A stretch of DNA of 13,274 nt. Source: JAZNLR01 sp045579195. GTDB lineage: Bacteria; Bacillota; Clostridia; Christensenellales; CAMQZB01. Shown in pieces: positions 1 through 6,925 of the stretch; position 1 is the first letter of the stretch; every line of letters begins with the position of its first letter. Where the stretch lies: NCBI GenBank assembly GCA_045579195.1, contig JAZNLR010000087.1, forward strand, positions 1-13,274, in the 5' to 3' direction. Position numbers and translations under genes: made by a program. A model generated the notes under the pieces. That model saw only the letters and a list, made by a program, of their open reading frames with translations. It was not told where the DNA came from and did no database searches.

Positions 1-90
1 GCATGTGATCTTTCCGTCCGCGAACGAAATTGAAAAATCGCGAAAGACCTCGCGGCCTTCATATTGAACGGTCAACTTCTTAATTTCCAC
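1..90 (-). CDS. ABC transporter ATP-binding protein, N-terminal fragment (runs off the window)
   Basis: Only the first 30 codons are present. They read MEIKKLTVQYEGREVFRDFS then ISFADGKITC, the usual opening of an ABC ATPase (first beta strand, aromatic A-loop Tyr10, then the strand leading to the Walker A loop). Walker A itself lies outside the window. The start is a GTG at 90, chosen because a strong GGGAGG ribosome binding site lies 7 nt upstream and because the reading frame begins there. The GTG overlaps the last 11 nt of the permease gene, so translation is probably coupled. In an operon with a binding protein and permease of the SsuA/SsuC type, this should be the energy-coupling subunit. 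The identification rests on a short stretch plus context. Confidence 0.8.
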   Translation of the reverse strand, partial: MEIKKLTVQYEGREVFRDFSISFADGKITC

Positions 91-844
91 CGTAAGCCCT
101 CCCAAACGCAAGTTTTCGAATGAGCGCAACCAACTGTTCCAGCAAGAAGGACAGAACGATCGCAACCACCGTCCACGCGAAGATGGACGCCGTGTCGATA
201 AAAATCTTGGAGATCTGCATCGCAAGCCCTATGCTCTCCCTCGTCTGTGCAAGAACCTCCGCCGCGATCACGACCTTGAGATTCAAAGAAACGCTGCTCT
301 GCACGGCAACGAGTGCCGTGGGCAGGATAGACGGAAGATAGAGTTGTTTGATGCGATTTACCAAAGGAACACGGTAGATCTCCGCCATCGTGATCAAATC
401 GGGATCCACCTGACGAATCGCGCCCAAAAGCCCGGCATACAGCATCGGAAAGACGATCAGGAATCCGATGAGAACGGGAGATTGATCCGAGCCCAAAAAC
501 AGGATGCACAAGAGGATAATGGACATCGTCGGAACGGAGCGGAGCACCGTCACGATGGGAGAGAAAAAGCGCGCGAACGGCTTGGAAAATCCGCTGATCG
601 CAGAAAACACCAATGCGCACGCAAGCGAAATGACGAATGAAAGCAAACTTCTTCCCAACGTTCCCAAAAGCGCGGCATAAAACGCGCCGTCCGAAAAGAG
701 CGCAAGCAAGGATCCCCCCACCTCAAGTGGCGTGGGCAAGATGATTTCCGCATCCAAAATTGCCGCGGCGACCGCCCAAAATGCGAGAAGAAGCAGCATT
801 GCTGAAATCGGGAGGATGAAGTTGAGAAGCGTGCTTTTTTTCAT
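80..844 (-). CDS. ABC transporter permease, SsuC/TauC/ThiX-like (BPD_transp_1)
   Basis: A 254-residue inner-membrane permease with about six hydrophobic segments: roughly residues 10-30, 57-83, 97-118, 123-142, 174-198 and 218-241. The EAA-type coupling loop, which docks on the ATPase, is visible at about 153-171 (MAEIYRVP then IKQLYLPS). Length and layout match permeases of the nitrate/sulfonate/taurine/thiamine-precursor importer family. The gene starts 3 nt after the binding-protein stop codon, with only a weak GGAAAA-like site, so translation probably depends on coupling. Its end overlaps the ATPase start by 11 nt. The substrate cannot be read from the permease. The family assignment is firm; sulfonate, pyrimidine precursor, purine or another substrate all remain open. 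Confidence 0.9.
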   Translation of the reverse strand: MKKSTLLNFILPISAMLLLLAFWAVAAAILDAEIILPTPLEVGGSLLALFSDGAFYAALLGTLGRSLLSFVISLACALVFSAISGFSKPFARFFSPIVTVLRSVPTMSIILLCILFLGSDQSPVLIGFLIVFPMLYAGLLGAIRQVDPDLITMAEIYRVPLVNRIKQLYLPSILPTALVAVQSSVSLNLKVVIAAEVLAQTRESIGLAMQISKIFIDTASIFAWTVVAIVLSFLLEQLVALIRKLAFGRAYGGN

Positions 845-847
845 CGT

Positions 848-1840
848 TTATTTTCCAAGATAGAAGAATGCGTCATCGGGCAACTTTCCACCGACCGACT
901 TTGCATTGAATTCATAGAGAACGTTGAGGTACGTCATGACCTCTGCCTTTGCTTCCTTTGCACCAACAAAGCGGACGTTGCAACGGGAGATGACGTCCTC
1001 CGTGAAGAGCGCAGTGTTGAGAAGGCTTCCGTTGTTCTTCAGTGCAGTTCCTGCTGCTTCCGCATTTTCGGGGAGCCAAGAAGCGCTCTTTTCAACTGCG
1101 GCAAGGAATTCCTTAACGAACTTCGGGTGGCTTTCCAAAAGGGAGCCCTTGATGACGAGGGATGCCTGCGGGAAGCTTTCCTTCGAACCCGTCACCTTCT
1201 TCCATTCTTCCTGAATGTCGAAGAGGCGCGAAACGGATGCGACCTTCATTGCGTTGGTTGCGGCAGGCTCTCCGAGGATGCCAAATGTTGCCTTGCCCTG
1301 CTTCAAAAGCGGAATGAGCTCGCTTCCGTCGCTGACGTACTGCAAGGCGACCTTGCCTTCCACGGGCTTGTCGGAGATTTCAAATTCAATTCCGTTTTTC
1401 TCGAGGATATATTGGAACGTGATATCCGGAGTGTTACCCTGTCCGATGTTATAGACGATTTCCCCTTTCAGCTCTGCAAGGCTGGTCACGTTCTTCGAAC
1501 CCATGAGGTAAAGAAGGCCGAACACGTTCGAGCTCACGAGCTTGATATCAACCCCCTTTGCGTACAGCGTTGCTGCCGCGTTCGTGGGCAAAATTGCAAT
1601 GTCTGCCTCTTGAGAGGAGACCTTTGCTGCGATCTGATCCCCCGTGACGATGTGATAGCTGACGTTTGCAACGTCAAACTGCTTATTTTCGCTCATCAGC
1701 TGTGCGAGCGCAAGCGCAGGCGCACCGTCCGGAACGAACACTTTCAGATCCGTCTGTGCTTCGGGTTTGCAAGCGGCAAACGAGAACAGCGCCGCCACCG
1801 CCAAAAAGAGAGAAATCAGTTTTTTCCAAGTTGCTTTCAT
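848..1840 (-). CDS. ABC transporter substrate-binding lipoprotein, NMT1/SsuA-like
   Basis: A 330-residue extracellular ligand-binding lipoprotein. It has a basic N-terminus (MKATWKK), a hydrophobic core, and a lipobox FAAC with the acylated cysteine at residue 24, so it should be anchored to the outer face of the membrane. The mature part follows the two-lobed type II plan of NMT1/THI5 and SsuA proteins: a strand starting at 'DLKVFVPDGAP', 'EADIAILPTNAAA' at about 83-95, a 'LAELKGEIVYNIGQGNTPD' segment near 121-139, and 'QGKATFGILGEPAA' near 180-193. A clear AAGGAG site precedes the ATG. It lies 34 nt after the TM1266-like gene and 3 nt before the permease. The relatives bind pyrimidines, sulfonates, purines or nitrate; the ligand is not determined here. 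Confidence 0.9.
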   Translation of the reverse strand: MKATWKKLISLFLAVAALFSFAACKPEAQTDLKVFVPDGAPALALAQLMSENKQFDVANVSYHIVTGDQIAAKVSSQEADIAILPTNAAATLYAKGVDIKLVSSNVFGLLYLMGSKNVTSLAELKGEIVYNIGQGNTPDITFQYILEKNGIEFEISDKPVEGKVALQYVSDGSELIPLLKQGKATFGILGEPAATNAMKVASVSRLFDIQEEWKKVTGSKESFPQASLVIKGSLLESHPKFVKEFLAAVEKSASWLPENAEAAGTALKNNGSLLNTALFTEDVISRCNVRFVGAKEAKAEVMTYLNVLYEFNAKSVGGKLPDDAFFYLGK

Positions 1841-1874
1841 AAAATTTTAACTCCTTTTTTCTTTTCCGAATCGG

Positions 1875-2123
1875 TCAAACTTCAACGTTGGTCAATGCGC
1901 TTTTGACTGCGATCCCGTCAATGCGGCCGAGCTTTCCCGTCAAAGCGGACAGTCTTTCAACGTTCCCCTTGACAATCAAACTGATCACGGCGACACCGTT
2001 TTCCTTATCCGGGATCCCCATTCTTCCTTCAATGACGTCCGAAAACTCACTGAGAACGCGTTGAACGGTCATAACCTCGCCCCTGTTTTCCACAACGATT
2101 CCAATCACACCAAGTCGTGCCAT
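1875..2123 (-). CDS. TM1266-family iron-only hydrogenase system putative regulator (ACT-like)
   Basis: A full-length 82-residue protein of the family named after Thermotoga maritima TM1266, an ACT/NikR-C-like small fold often encoded beside [FeFe]-hydrogenase maturation genes. The sequence shows the expected two beta-alpha-beta halves: 'RLGVIGIVVEN' strand, helix with 'VQRVLSEFSD', 'GRMGIP' turn, 'GVAVISLIVKG' strand, helix 'VERLSALTGKLGRI', and final strand 'GIAVKSAL'. It has no DNA-binding domain. An AAGGAGGG site 6 nt before the ATG supports the start. It is the first gene of the ABC importer operon and follows the attenuator leader directly. No hydrogenase gene is visible in the window, so a link to hydrogenase rests on family knowledge only. 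It may sense a small ligand related to the imported compound. Confidence 0.82.
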   Translation of the reverse strand: MARLGVIGIVVENRGEVMTVQRVLSEFSDVIEGRMGIPDKENGVAVISLIVKGNVERLSALTGKLGRIDGIAVKSALTNVEV

Positions 2124-2170
2124 TTTGCACCCTCCTTCCTTGAAAACAATTCAAATCGCTTCACATTTCG

Positions 2171-2205
2171 AAAAAAACGGACTTACCGCAAATATGGTAA
2201 GTCCG
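2171..2205 (-). terminator. Intrinsic terminator in the leader of the TM1266/ABC operon
   Basis: The minus-strand RNA reads CGGACUUACC, an 8-nt loop, GGUAAGUCCG, then seven U. The 10-bp stem is perfect. It lies about 50 nt before the first start codon of the operon and more than 110 nt after the promoter, so it is positioned to attenuate. It would also stop read-through from the upstream peptidase gene, which has no other terminator. Confidence 0.9.
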
Positions 2206-2321
2206 AAACGTTCCTTTGAATGTGTCTTTCGTCGACCGCGCCACTTTCCAAAAAGGTGCGCCGAAAACCAAAGCTTGTGAAATTAGCGGACTTACTCTCC
2301 GAATTGCTTCATCGATTCAGT
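2171..2321 (-). promoter_or_regulatory. Attenuator leader, candidate riboswitch of unrecognised class
   Basis: RNA GUAAGUCCG (2295 to 2287) repeats the 3' arm of the terminator and can pair, 9 bp, with the terminator 5' arm CGGACUUAC (2205 to 2197). That pairing abolishes the terminator and forms a closing stem around about 80 nt. Inside it an extended arm can be drawn: CUUUG/CAAAG, then GUUUUC/GAAAGAC with one bulge, then a hairpin GCGC..CUUU-UUGG-AAAG..GCGC (2240-2263) with a small internal loop. In this layout, stabilising the closing stem would switch the operon ON. I do not find the conserved sequences of TPP, SAM, FMN, purine, THF, T-box, cobalamin or guanidine-I leaders. The terminator/antiterminator logic is read from the sequence; ligand sensing is inference. 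Confidence 0.62.
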
Positions 2322-2327
2322 ATCCAC

Positions 2328-2356
2328 AGTATAACATGGAACTAAGGATCTGTCAA
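2328..2356 (-). promoter_or_regulatory. SigA-type extended -10 promoter of the TM1266/ABC operon
   Basis: TTGACA at 2356-2351, a 17-nt spacer, and TATACT at 2333-2328 preceded by TG at the extended -10 position. The -35 box overlaps the TGA stop codon of the S41 peptidase gene. The predicted transcription start is near 2321, giving a leader of about 200 nt. Confidence 0.85.
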
Positions 2357-3768
2357 TTGATTTTTAATCCGTCCCCTTCCAAGAATCCGAGCGCCGCTTT
2401 GATGTGGTTATCGTTCTCGTAAGAATACGGGATGTTGGTGTCGTCGTACTCAATGGTAAAGCCCTTCGTCGGCACAATTCCCGTTTCGTGGTGTGTATAT
2501 CCAAGCGGCGAGAAGAACTGGCCCGTCGTCAAGCGGAATGCGTAATTATAAAGCGGGTGCGAGAATGTGGTCTGCATCACGCCCTTGCCGTACGTCGGCT
2601 GACCGATGATGACGCTTGCCGTCTGATAATCCCGCATTGCCGCGGTGAGCGCCTCGGTTGCGGATGCGCTGTACTCATTGACCAAGAGGCAAATGTTCTC
2701 AAAGCCCATCGTGTCATAGAGGCAATCCGTCGTATGCAAGGCGTACTTCGTGCCGTCGCCGTAATTCGCGTGCAGGATCTCAATTTCCTTTTTCGTTCCG
2801 TCCTTGATGAGATATTTTGCGATGTTCTGCAAATTCACGTCGTCACCGCCGACGTTATCGCGCATGTCCAGAATGAGATTCTTCTTGCCAAGTGCCTTGA
2901 ACTTGTTCATCTCTTCGGCAAACTGAAGATATGCCTCACCCGAGAATTCAAGAAGCTCGATGAAGTACGTATCGTCCGGCAAGAATTCAAAGCCCTCGTC
3001 CGTGTTGTCGTACCCATACACTTGCTGCAGGACATACGCCGAGCGAGAAACGGTGATGTCGTCCGTATGCTCCGTTCCCCAGGAGACCATCATTCCCTCC
3101 GGGCTGTCGGTAAAGGTCGGGAGATAGAAGCTCCAAACCGATTCCTCGTTATCTTCAATGGCGAGAAGCATCGCGCTCACCTCGTCCATGGACGCTTCCG
3201 AGACGTCCACGCCGTCGATGGTTCGGAACTTCCAATAAGTTTCAATACCTGCGCGGTCACAGGAAGAGCCGCCGTTGACTTCAATGACCATCACGCCCTT
3301 GATGCTGTCTCCATAGACGCTGGTAAGGTCGGTGACGGTGACGCCGAAGTTGTAATAATGGCCGGTGTAACTCTCCTCCAGCTCTTTCATATCGGCGGGC
3401 GTGTAAAGGTACGAATAAGGATCGTTCTCCAAGTACATCACGACGCCGTTTCTTCCAATGCCAACGTAATCATTTGGGGAGGGCTCGAAGTATCCATACG
3501 TGCTGATGACCTGCGAGACCCACTCCATCACGATCTCTTCTTCGCTCTCGGAAAAGCTTGCGGTCATAAATCCTCCAAAGAAGGAAACCGCAATCAAAAC
3601 GAGGCACAGCGTGACCGTTCCAATGATCTTCCACCCTCTCTTCCGATTGGGAACGTGGGTGGGGTCAGGATAAGGAATATATTGAAAGGACTGTTTTTGT
3701 TCGGTTTGTTCTGTCTGCTTCTCTGCGGGTGCGTCCCCCCAGAGATCGCGATCGTCATAGTTGCTCAT
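2353..3768 (-). CDS. Membrane-anchored S41 family peptidase (C-terminal processing type, PDZ)
   Basis: A 471-residue serine protease: an acidic cytoplasmic N-terminus (1-44), one membrane anchor at about 46-68, a helical region, a PDZ-like substrate-binding region at about 136-205 including 'GGSSCDRAGI', and the S41 catalytic domain from about 265 to 436. 'LILDMRDNVGG' (298-308) is the conserved core strand. In 'EYSASATE' Ser369 aligns with the nucleophile of Tsp/CtpA proteases, and 'PTYGKGVMQ' supplies the general-base Lys395 and Gln399. All catalytic residues appear intact and should face outward. The start has a GAGGTG site. It lies 20 nt after the malic enzyme gene with no terminator between them, so co-transcription is likely. 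S41 proteases cleave exported proteins at C-termini or in regulated proteolysis; the target here is unknown. Confidence 0.9.
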   Translation of the reverse strand: MSNYDDRDLWGDAPAEKQTEQTEQKQSFQYIPYPDPTHVPNRKRGWKIIGTVTLCLVLIAVSFFGGFMTASFSESEEEIVMEWVSQVISTYGYFEPSPNDYVGIGRNGVVMYLENDPYSYLYTPADMKELEESYTGHYYNFGVTVTDLTSVYGDSIKGVMVIEVNGGSSCDRAGIETYWKFRTIDGVDVSEASMDEVSAMLLAIEDNEESVWSFYLPTFTDSPEGMMVSWGTEHTDDITVSRSAYVLQQVYGYDNTDEGFEFLPDDTYFIELLEFSGEAYLQFAEEMNKFKALGKKNLILDMRDNVGGDDVNLQNIAKYLIKDGTKKEIEILHANYGDGTKYALHTTDCLYDTMGFENICLLVNEYSASATEALTAAMRDYQTASVIIGQPTYGKGVMQTTFSHPLYNYAFRLTTGQFFSPLGYTHHETGIVPTKGFTIEYDDTNIPYSYENDNHIKAALGFLEGDGLKIN

Positions 3769-3788
3769 CGTGCTAACACCTCAAAAAC

Positions 3789-4937
3789 TTATTCGTTTGC
3801 TGCTGCCGCAACGTACGCTGCAACGCGCTCGGCAACGCGCGGATCCAACGGATCGGGAATGATCTGTTCACTCGTCGGCTCTTCCACGAGGGAGGCAAGT
3901 GCATCCGCCGCCGCAAGCTTCATCTTTTCCGTGATGGCGCGACAACGGCAGGAAAGCGCTCCTTTGAAGATTCCGGGGAATGCCAGAACGTTATTGATCT
4001 GATTTGGGTAATCACTGCGGCCCGTTCCAACGACTGCCGCTCCTCCCTTCTTCGCCTCTTCCGGGAAGATTTCAGGCGTGGGGTTCGCCATCGCAAAGAC
4101 GATCGAACCTTCGTTCATGCGCGCAATATCCTCCGCCTTCAAAAGATTGGGGGCGGAGACACCGATCATGACGTCCGCACCGACAAGCGCCTCTTTGAGC
4201 GTTCCCTGTTTCTTCGTGCGATTGGTCAGCTTTGCAAGCTCTTCTTTGGACGCGTCTGCATACTCCATACCCTCATAGATTATGCCCGCAATGTCGCACA
4301 TTATAATATCCGAAATGCCGTATGCCAGCAACAATTTGCAAATTGCCGTTCCCGCAGAGCCTGCGCCGTTAATAACGACACGAAGCGAAGAAACTTCCTT
4401 CTTGACCACCTTCGCCGCATTGATAAGCGCCGCCAGAACGACGATCGCCGTTCCGTGCTGGTCGTCGTGGAAAACGGGGATGTCCAGCTCGTCTTTTAAT
4501 CTCTGCTCGACGTAAAAACAGCGTGGAGCGGAAATGTCTTCCAAGTTGATGCCGCCAAACGTGGGGGCAATGTTCTTTACGACATTGACGATCTCATCGG
4601 GGTCCTGCGTGCGGATCATAATGGGAACTGCATCGACGTCTGCAAAGCGTTTGAAGAGTGCGCACTTTCCTTCCATCACGGGAAGACCGGCCTCTGCACC
4701 GATGTTTCCAAGCCCCAAAACCGCGCTTCCGTCTGAAACAACGGCGATGAGATTTCCCTTCATCGTATATCGGTAAACGTCTTCTGTGTTGTCTTTAATC
4801 TTTAAGCAAGGTGCGGCAACGCCGGGCGTATAGGCGATGGCAAGGTCTGCACGAGTGTTCAATTCGCACTTTAATGCGGTTTCAATCTTTCCGTTCCACT
4901 GTTCGTGCGCGATCAGCGCCTTTTCATCGTTCGTCAT
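3789..4937 (-). CDS. NAD(P)-dependent malic enzyme
   Basis: A 382-residue short-type bacterial malic enzyme, oxidatively decarboxylating malate to pyruvate in the cytoplasm. Visible signatures are 'LAIAYTPGVA' with the catalytic Tyr36, 'VSDGSAVLGLGNIG' (68-80), 'VMEGKCALFK' with the catalytic Lys91, 'NLEDIS' and 'FHDDQHGTA' (157-164) supplying metal ligands, the Rossmann dinucleotide loop GAGSAG (191-196), 'ANPTPEIFPEEA' and 'GTGRSDYPNQINN' (304-316). Length is normal for the family, and the family also contains the malolactic-like and oxaloacetate-decarboxylating variants. NAD versus NADP use cannot be decided with certainty. The ATG has an AAAAGGAG site. It starts 17 nt after the CdaR-family regulator gene, so the regulator may control it, for example in response to organic acids. 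Confidence 0.94.
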   Translation of the reverse strand: MTNDEKALIAHEQWNGKIETALKCELNTRADLAIAYTPGVAAPCLKIKDNTEDVYRYTMKGNLIAVVSDGSAVLGLGNIGAEAGLPVMEGKCALFKRFADVDAVPIMIRTQDPDEIVNVVKNIAPTFGGINLEDISAPRCFYVEQRLKDELDIPVFHDDQHGTAIVVLAALINAAKVVKKEVSSLRVVINGAGSAGTAICKLLLAYGISDIIMCDIAGIIYEGMEYADASKEELAKLTNRTKKQGTLKEALVGADVMIGVSAPNLLKAEDIARMNEGSIVFAMANPTPEIFPEEAKKGGAAVVGTGRSDYPNQINNVLAFPGIFKGALSCRCRAITEKMKLAAADALASLVEEPTSEQIIPDPLDPRVAERVAAYVAAAANE

Positions 4938-4954
4938 GAAATCTCCTTTTTTTG

Positions 4955-6022
4955 TCAGCTCTTGAGAAGCTTGTGTACGATCATAATGATGCGGAAGGTC
5001 ACAGCATCCGAGAAATGCTTGATGTTCAAGCCCATTGCATTTTCAATCTTATCCAGGCGATACATCAACGTGTTGCGGTGCATAAAGAGATGGCGTGAAG
5101 TCTCACTGACGTTGAGACTGTTGTTCAAAAACTCCTCTGCGGTCTCCATCATCTCTTGATCTTCCAAAATTTCCAACGCCTTTTCGTCCAAAAGCACGTC
5201 AAGATACCCCTGCAAAACGTTCTGCGGAATGTCTTCCAGCATCTTTACCATGAGGTACTCACGGTACGAATGCACGCTGGACTTCGCATCAATGATATGT
5301 CCCATGCGGATGGCGGAAACGGCCTGACGGAAACTGAGCGGAAAGCCCTCAACGTTCTTGACGACGTTGCCAAATCCCACGTTCGCGTGAATGCCTGCCT
5401 CTTCCAGCAAGCTGTTGCAGAGTGAATTTGCAAATTCGGTTGCCGAGAAGTACTCCTCCTCGTCCTCATCAAGATAGTGGACGTACGCAACGATGGAGTC
5501 CTCCATCAAAATTGCGATGTTGTCCGCGTTGGTGTCAAACTGTGTCAAAAAGCTCAAGATCTCCCCCGTGTCCTTGCTGTCTGCCGCAATTGCAAAGACA
5601 TGGCTCGAAGTCTTAGGCACGTTGTACTTCGCGGAAAAGCGCTGGATCTGCAGCTTCGTATATTCGCCCGCAAGGATGTCTCGGTATCCATCTGTTCTCG
5701 AAAGAGTCTCGTCCGAGCGAATAACGGCGTTCTCCAACAGAGAAGACACCATAAACGCATAGTTGCGAGGAACGGGTCCCGTTCCGCTGACCATTCCGAT
5801 ATAGAGGGAGTACGACGGGTTAATAATGAAGAAGGTCACGTCCTGCGCGGTATCCTCCAAAATTCCACCACTACCTGCGGATTTGGGAGGCATCTTGCAG
5901 ATGACCTCGGGTTCTTTTTCCAACGTCGTGGTCAGGATCTCTCCTGCTTCACTGAAGATGGTGATGTCGATCCCCGTCTTTGATTTGATATTTTCAGCAA
6001 TCTTTCTGAGTGCTCGTTTCAT
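4955..6022 (-). CDS. CdaR/PucR-family transcriptional regulator
   Basis: A 355-residue cytoplasmic regulator. The N-terminal ~110 residues ('KIAENIKSKTGIDITIFSEAG') resemble the sensory domain of sugar-diacid regulators. The centre (about 135-250, with 'FRQAVSAIRMG') looks like the degenerate GGDEF-like module of PucR proteins. The C-terminus (about 289-350) is the PucR-type helix-turn-helix: 'TAEEFLNNSLNVSETSRHL' then 'HRNTLMYRLDKIE' and the closing 'FRIIMIVHKLL'. The start is supported by a GGAG site. It opens a close-packed unit with malic enzyme and the S41 peptidase, so regulation of malate or related dicarboxylate use is a reasonable inference. A perfect inverted repeat lies 16 nt upstream of the start codon and could be its own operator. 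The effector is unknown. Confidence 0.86.
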   Translation of the reverse strand: MKRALRKIAENIKSKTGIDITIFSEAGEILTTTLEKEPEVICKMPPKSAGSGGILEDTAQDVTFFIINPSYSLYIGMVSGTGPVPRNYAFMVSSLLENAVIRSDETLSRTDGYRDILAGEYTKLQIQRFSAKYNVPKTSSHVFAIAADSKDTGEILSFLTQFDTNADNIAILMEDSIVAYVHYLDEDEEEYFSATEFANSLCNSLLEEAGIHANVGFGNVVKNVEGFPLSFRQAVSAIRMGHIIDAKSSVHSYREYLMVKMLEDIPQNVLQGYLDVLLDEKALEILEDQEMMETAEEFLNNSLNVSETSRHLFMHRNTLMYRLDKIENAMGLNIKHFSDAVTFRIIMIVHKLLKS

Positions 6023-6037
6023 CCTGTTCTCCTCTGC

Positions 6038-6058
6038 CTGTTATTGCAATGATAACAG
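6038..6058. promoter_or_regulatory. Perfect inverted repeat upstream of the CdaR-family gene, candidate operator
   Basis: Arms CTGTTAT and ATAACAG are perfectly complementary across a 7-nt spacer. On the minus strand the left arm contains an extended -10-like TGTTATCAT with no convincing -35 at 17 nt, so a regulator bound here could control a weak promoter or recruit RNA polymerase. It sits between the stop codon of the unknown gene (6084) and the ribosome binding site of the regulator gene. Confidence 0.5.
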
Positions 6059-6083
6059 ACATCCGTGTTTTCTTTGTGATTCC

Positions 6084-6782
6084 TTAAAGGATCCAACAAT
6101 CCGAAAGGATCTTTTCAATGTCGCTCAAAAAAGCAGGGAATCGGAAGTACAGCGCGGTATACTTCATTCCAAGGAAGGTAACTTTGATCTGCTGAACGTT
6201 GCCTGCCGTAACTGCGCTTGCAAAGCCCATCGCCGTGGTCTTCAAAGCATCCCTGCTCTCTTCGGGCAAAAAAGAATCCTCTGCAGACTTCATAAAAGTC
6301 TTTGCCAAAGTCACAAGCTTTGCCTTTAAGTTTTCGCTAAGTTCGTCTTCCGCGTCAAAGATCTCCTCATCGGGAGTAAACTTTTCAATCTCGCAAACGG
6401 CAACCTCAATCGCATGTTTAAAGCTTTTCACCACGCGGTGACCAAAATCGAACGTTGCCTGATTGGAGTTTCCGCCGAAGTACGTCTTCAAGAAATCCGA
6501 AAGCTCGCGTTTCTTCGTATCAAAGTCAAAGAGCAGGCAAAAAACAAGCGCGATGATGGAGCGGTCGTCTTTCGGAAGCTCAAACACCCCGTCTTTACAG
6601 CAAGACGCAAGCGTTCCCTCATAATCAAAATTGCGAAGCGTGTCCGTGATGATATCACAGAGGAGCTGTTCTTCCGCAATGCACTTGAGAAGCGCTGAGA
6701 TCTTTGCATCCGCCAGAATGAACTTACTCGTCACCAGATCCATGCAGCAAAACGAAAAGCGTTTCAAGGATTCGTGTGTCAT
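6084..6782 (-). CDS. Hypothetical helical protein, 232 residues
   Basis: I do not recognise this protein. The start at 6782 is chosen over an upstream in-frame ATG at 6938 because GGGAGG lies 5 nt before it, and because the upstream 52 codons cover the promoter and an AT-rich non-coding stretch. The protein is predicted mostly alpha-helical and soluble, with no signal peptide or membrane segment. It has several scattered cysteines (among them two adjacent pairs, in 'SFCCMD' and 'ASCCKD') and an acidic helix 'FDAEDELSENLKAKL'. A short hairpin (CTGCC, AAA, GGCAG) abuts its ribosome binding site. It has its own promoter, 61 nt separate it from the CdaR-family gene, and no terminator is seen between them, so it may be the first gene of that transcript. 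Confidence 0.75.
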   Translation of the reverse strand: MTHESLKRFSFCCMDLVTSKFILADAKISALLKCIAEEQLLCDIITDTLRNFDYEGTLASCCKDGVFELPKDDRSIIALVFCLLFDFDTKKRELSDFLKTYFGGNSNQATFDFGHRVVKSFKHAIEVAVCEIEKFTPDEEIFDAEDELSENLKAKLVTLAKTFMKSAEDSFLPEESRDALKTTAMGFASAVTAGNVQQIKVTFLGMKYTALYFRFPAFLSDIEKILSDCWIL

Positions 6783-6848
6783 AAATACCTCCCTGCCTTT
6801 GGCAGCAAAACGACATAACTTGCCTATTTTGCAAACTATACCGAATAA

Positions 6849-6876
6849 ATTATACCATAATCCTTGAGCCTCGCAA
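6849..6876 (-). promoter_or_regulatory. Promoter of the 6782 gene
   Basis: TATAAT at 6854-6849 preceded by an extended TG, with TTGCGA at 6876-6871 and a 16-nt spacer. The predicted start is near 6842, giving a leader of about 60 nt. Confidence 0.72.
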
Positions 6877-6881
6877 AACAA

Positions 6882-6902
6882 AATTATGCAGTCTGCACAA
6901 TT
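6882..6902. promoter_or_regulatory. 21-bp dyad between divergent promoters, candidate operator
   Basis: The arms are AATT-x-TGCAG and CTGCA-x-AATT around a central T, with nine of ten arm positions complementary. The dyad lies just upstream of the -35 boxes of both divergent promoters. The right half-site GCACAATT recurs at 6915-6922, exactly 20 bp further on (about two helical turns), next to the plus-strand -35. I do not recognise it as a LexA, Rex, CcpA or Fur-type site. Confidence 0.5.
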
Positions 6903-6925
6903 TTTTATCTTTTGGCACAATTCTA

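Noticed and set aside
2171..2321. Known riboswitch (THF, because of a GGAGAGUA start, or TPP, because of the NMT1-type transporter)
   Set aside because: The remaining conserved THF and TPP sequences, such as the TPP CUGAGA and the following ACCC-type core, are absent. The resemblance is limited to a few bases.
2404..4002. Long open frame of 532 codons on the plus strand
   Set aside because: It lies antisense to the S41 peptidase and the end of malic enzyme, both with full sets of family motifs. Its translation is rich in Arg, Val and His with no recognisable domain, and it lacks a ribosome binding site.
6061..6090. Possible terminator after the unknown 232-residue gene
   Set aside because: A short imperfect stem GAUCCUU/AAGGAAUC can be drawn around the stop codon, but no U-tract follows.
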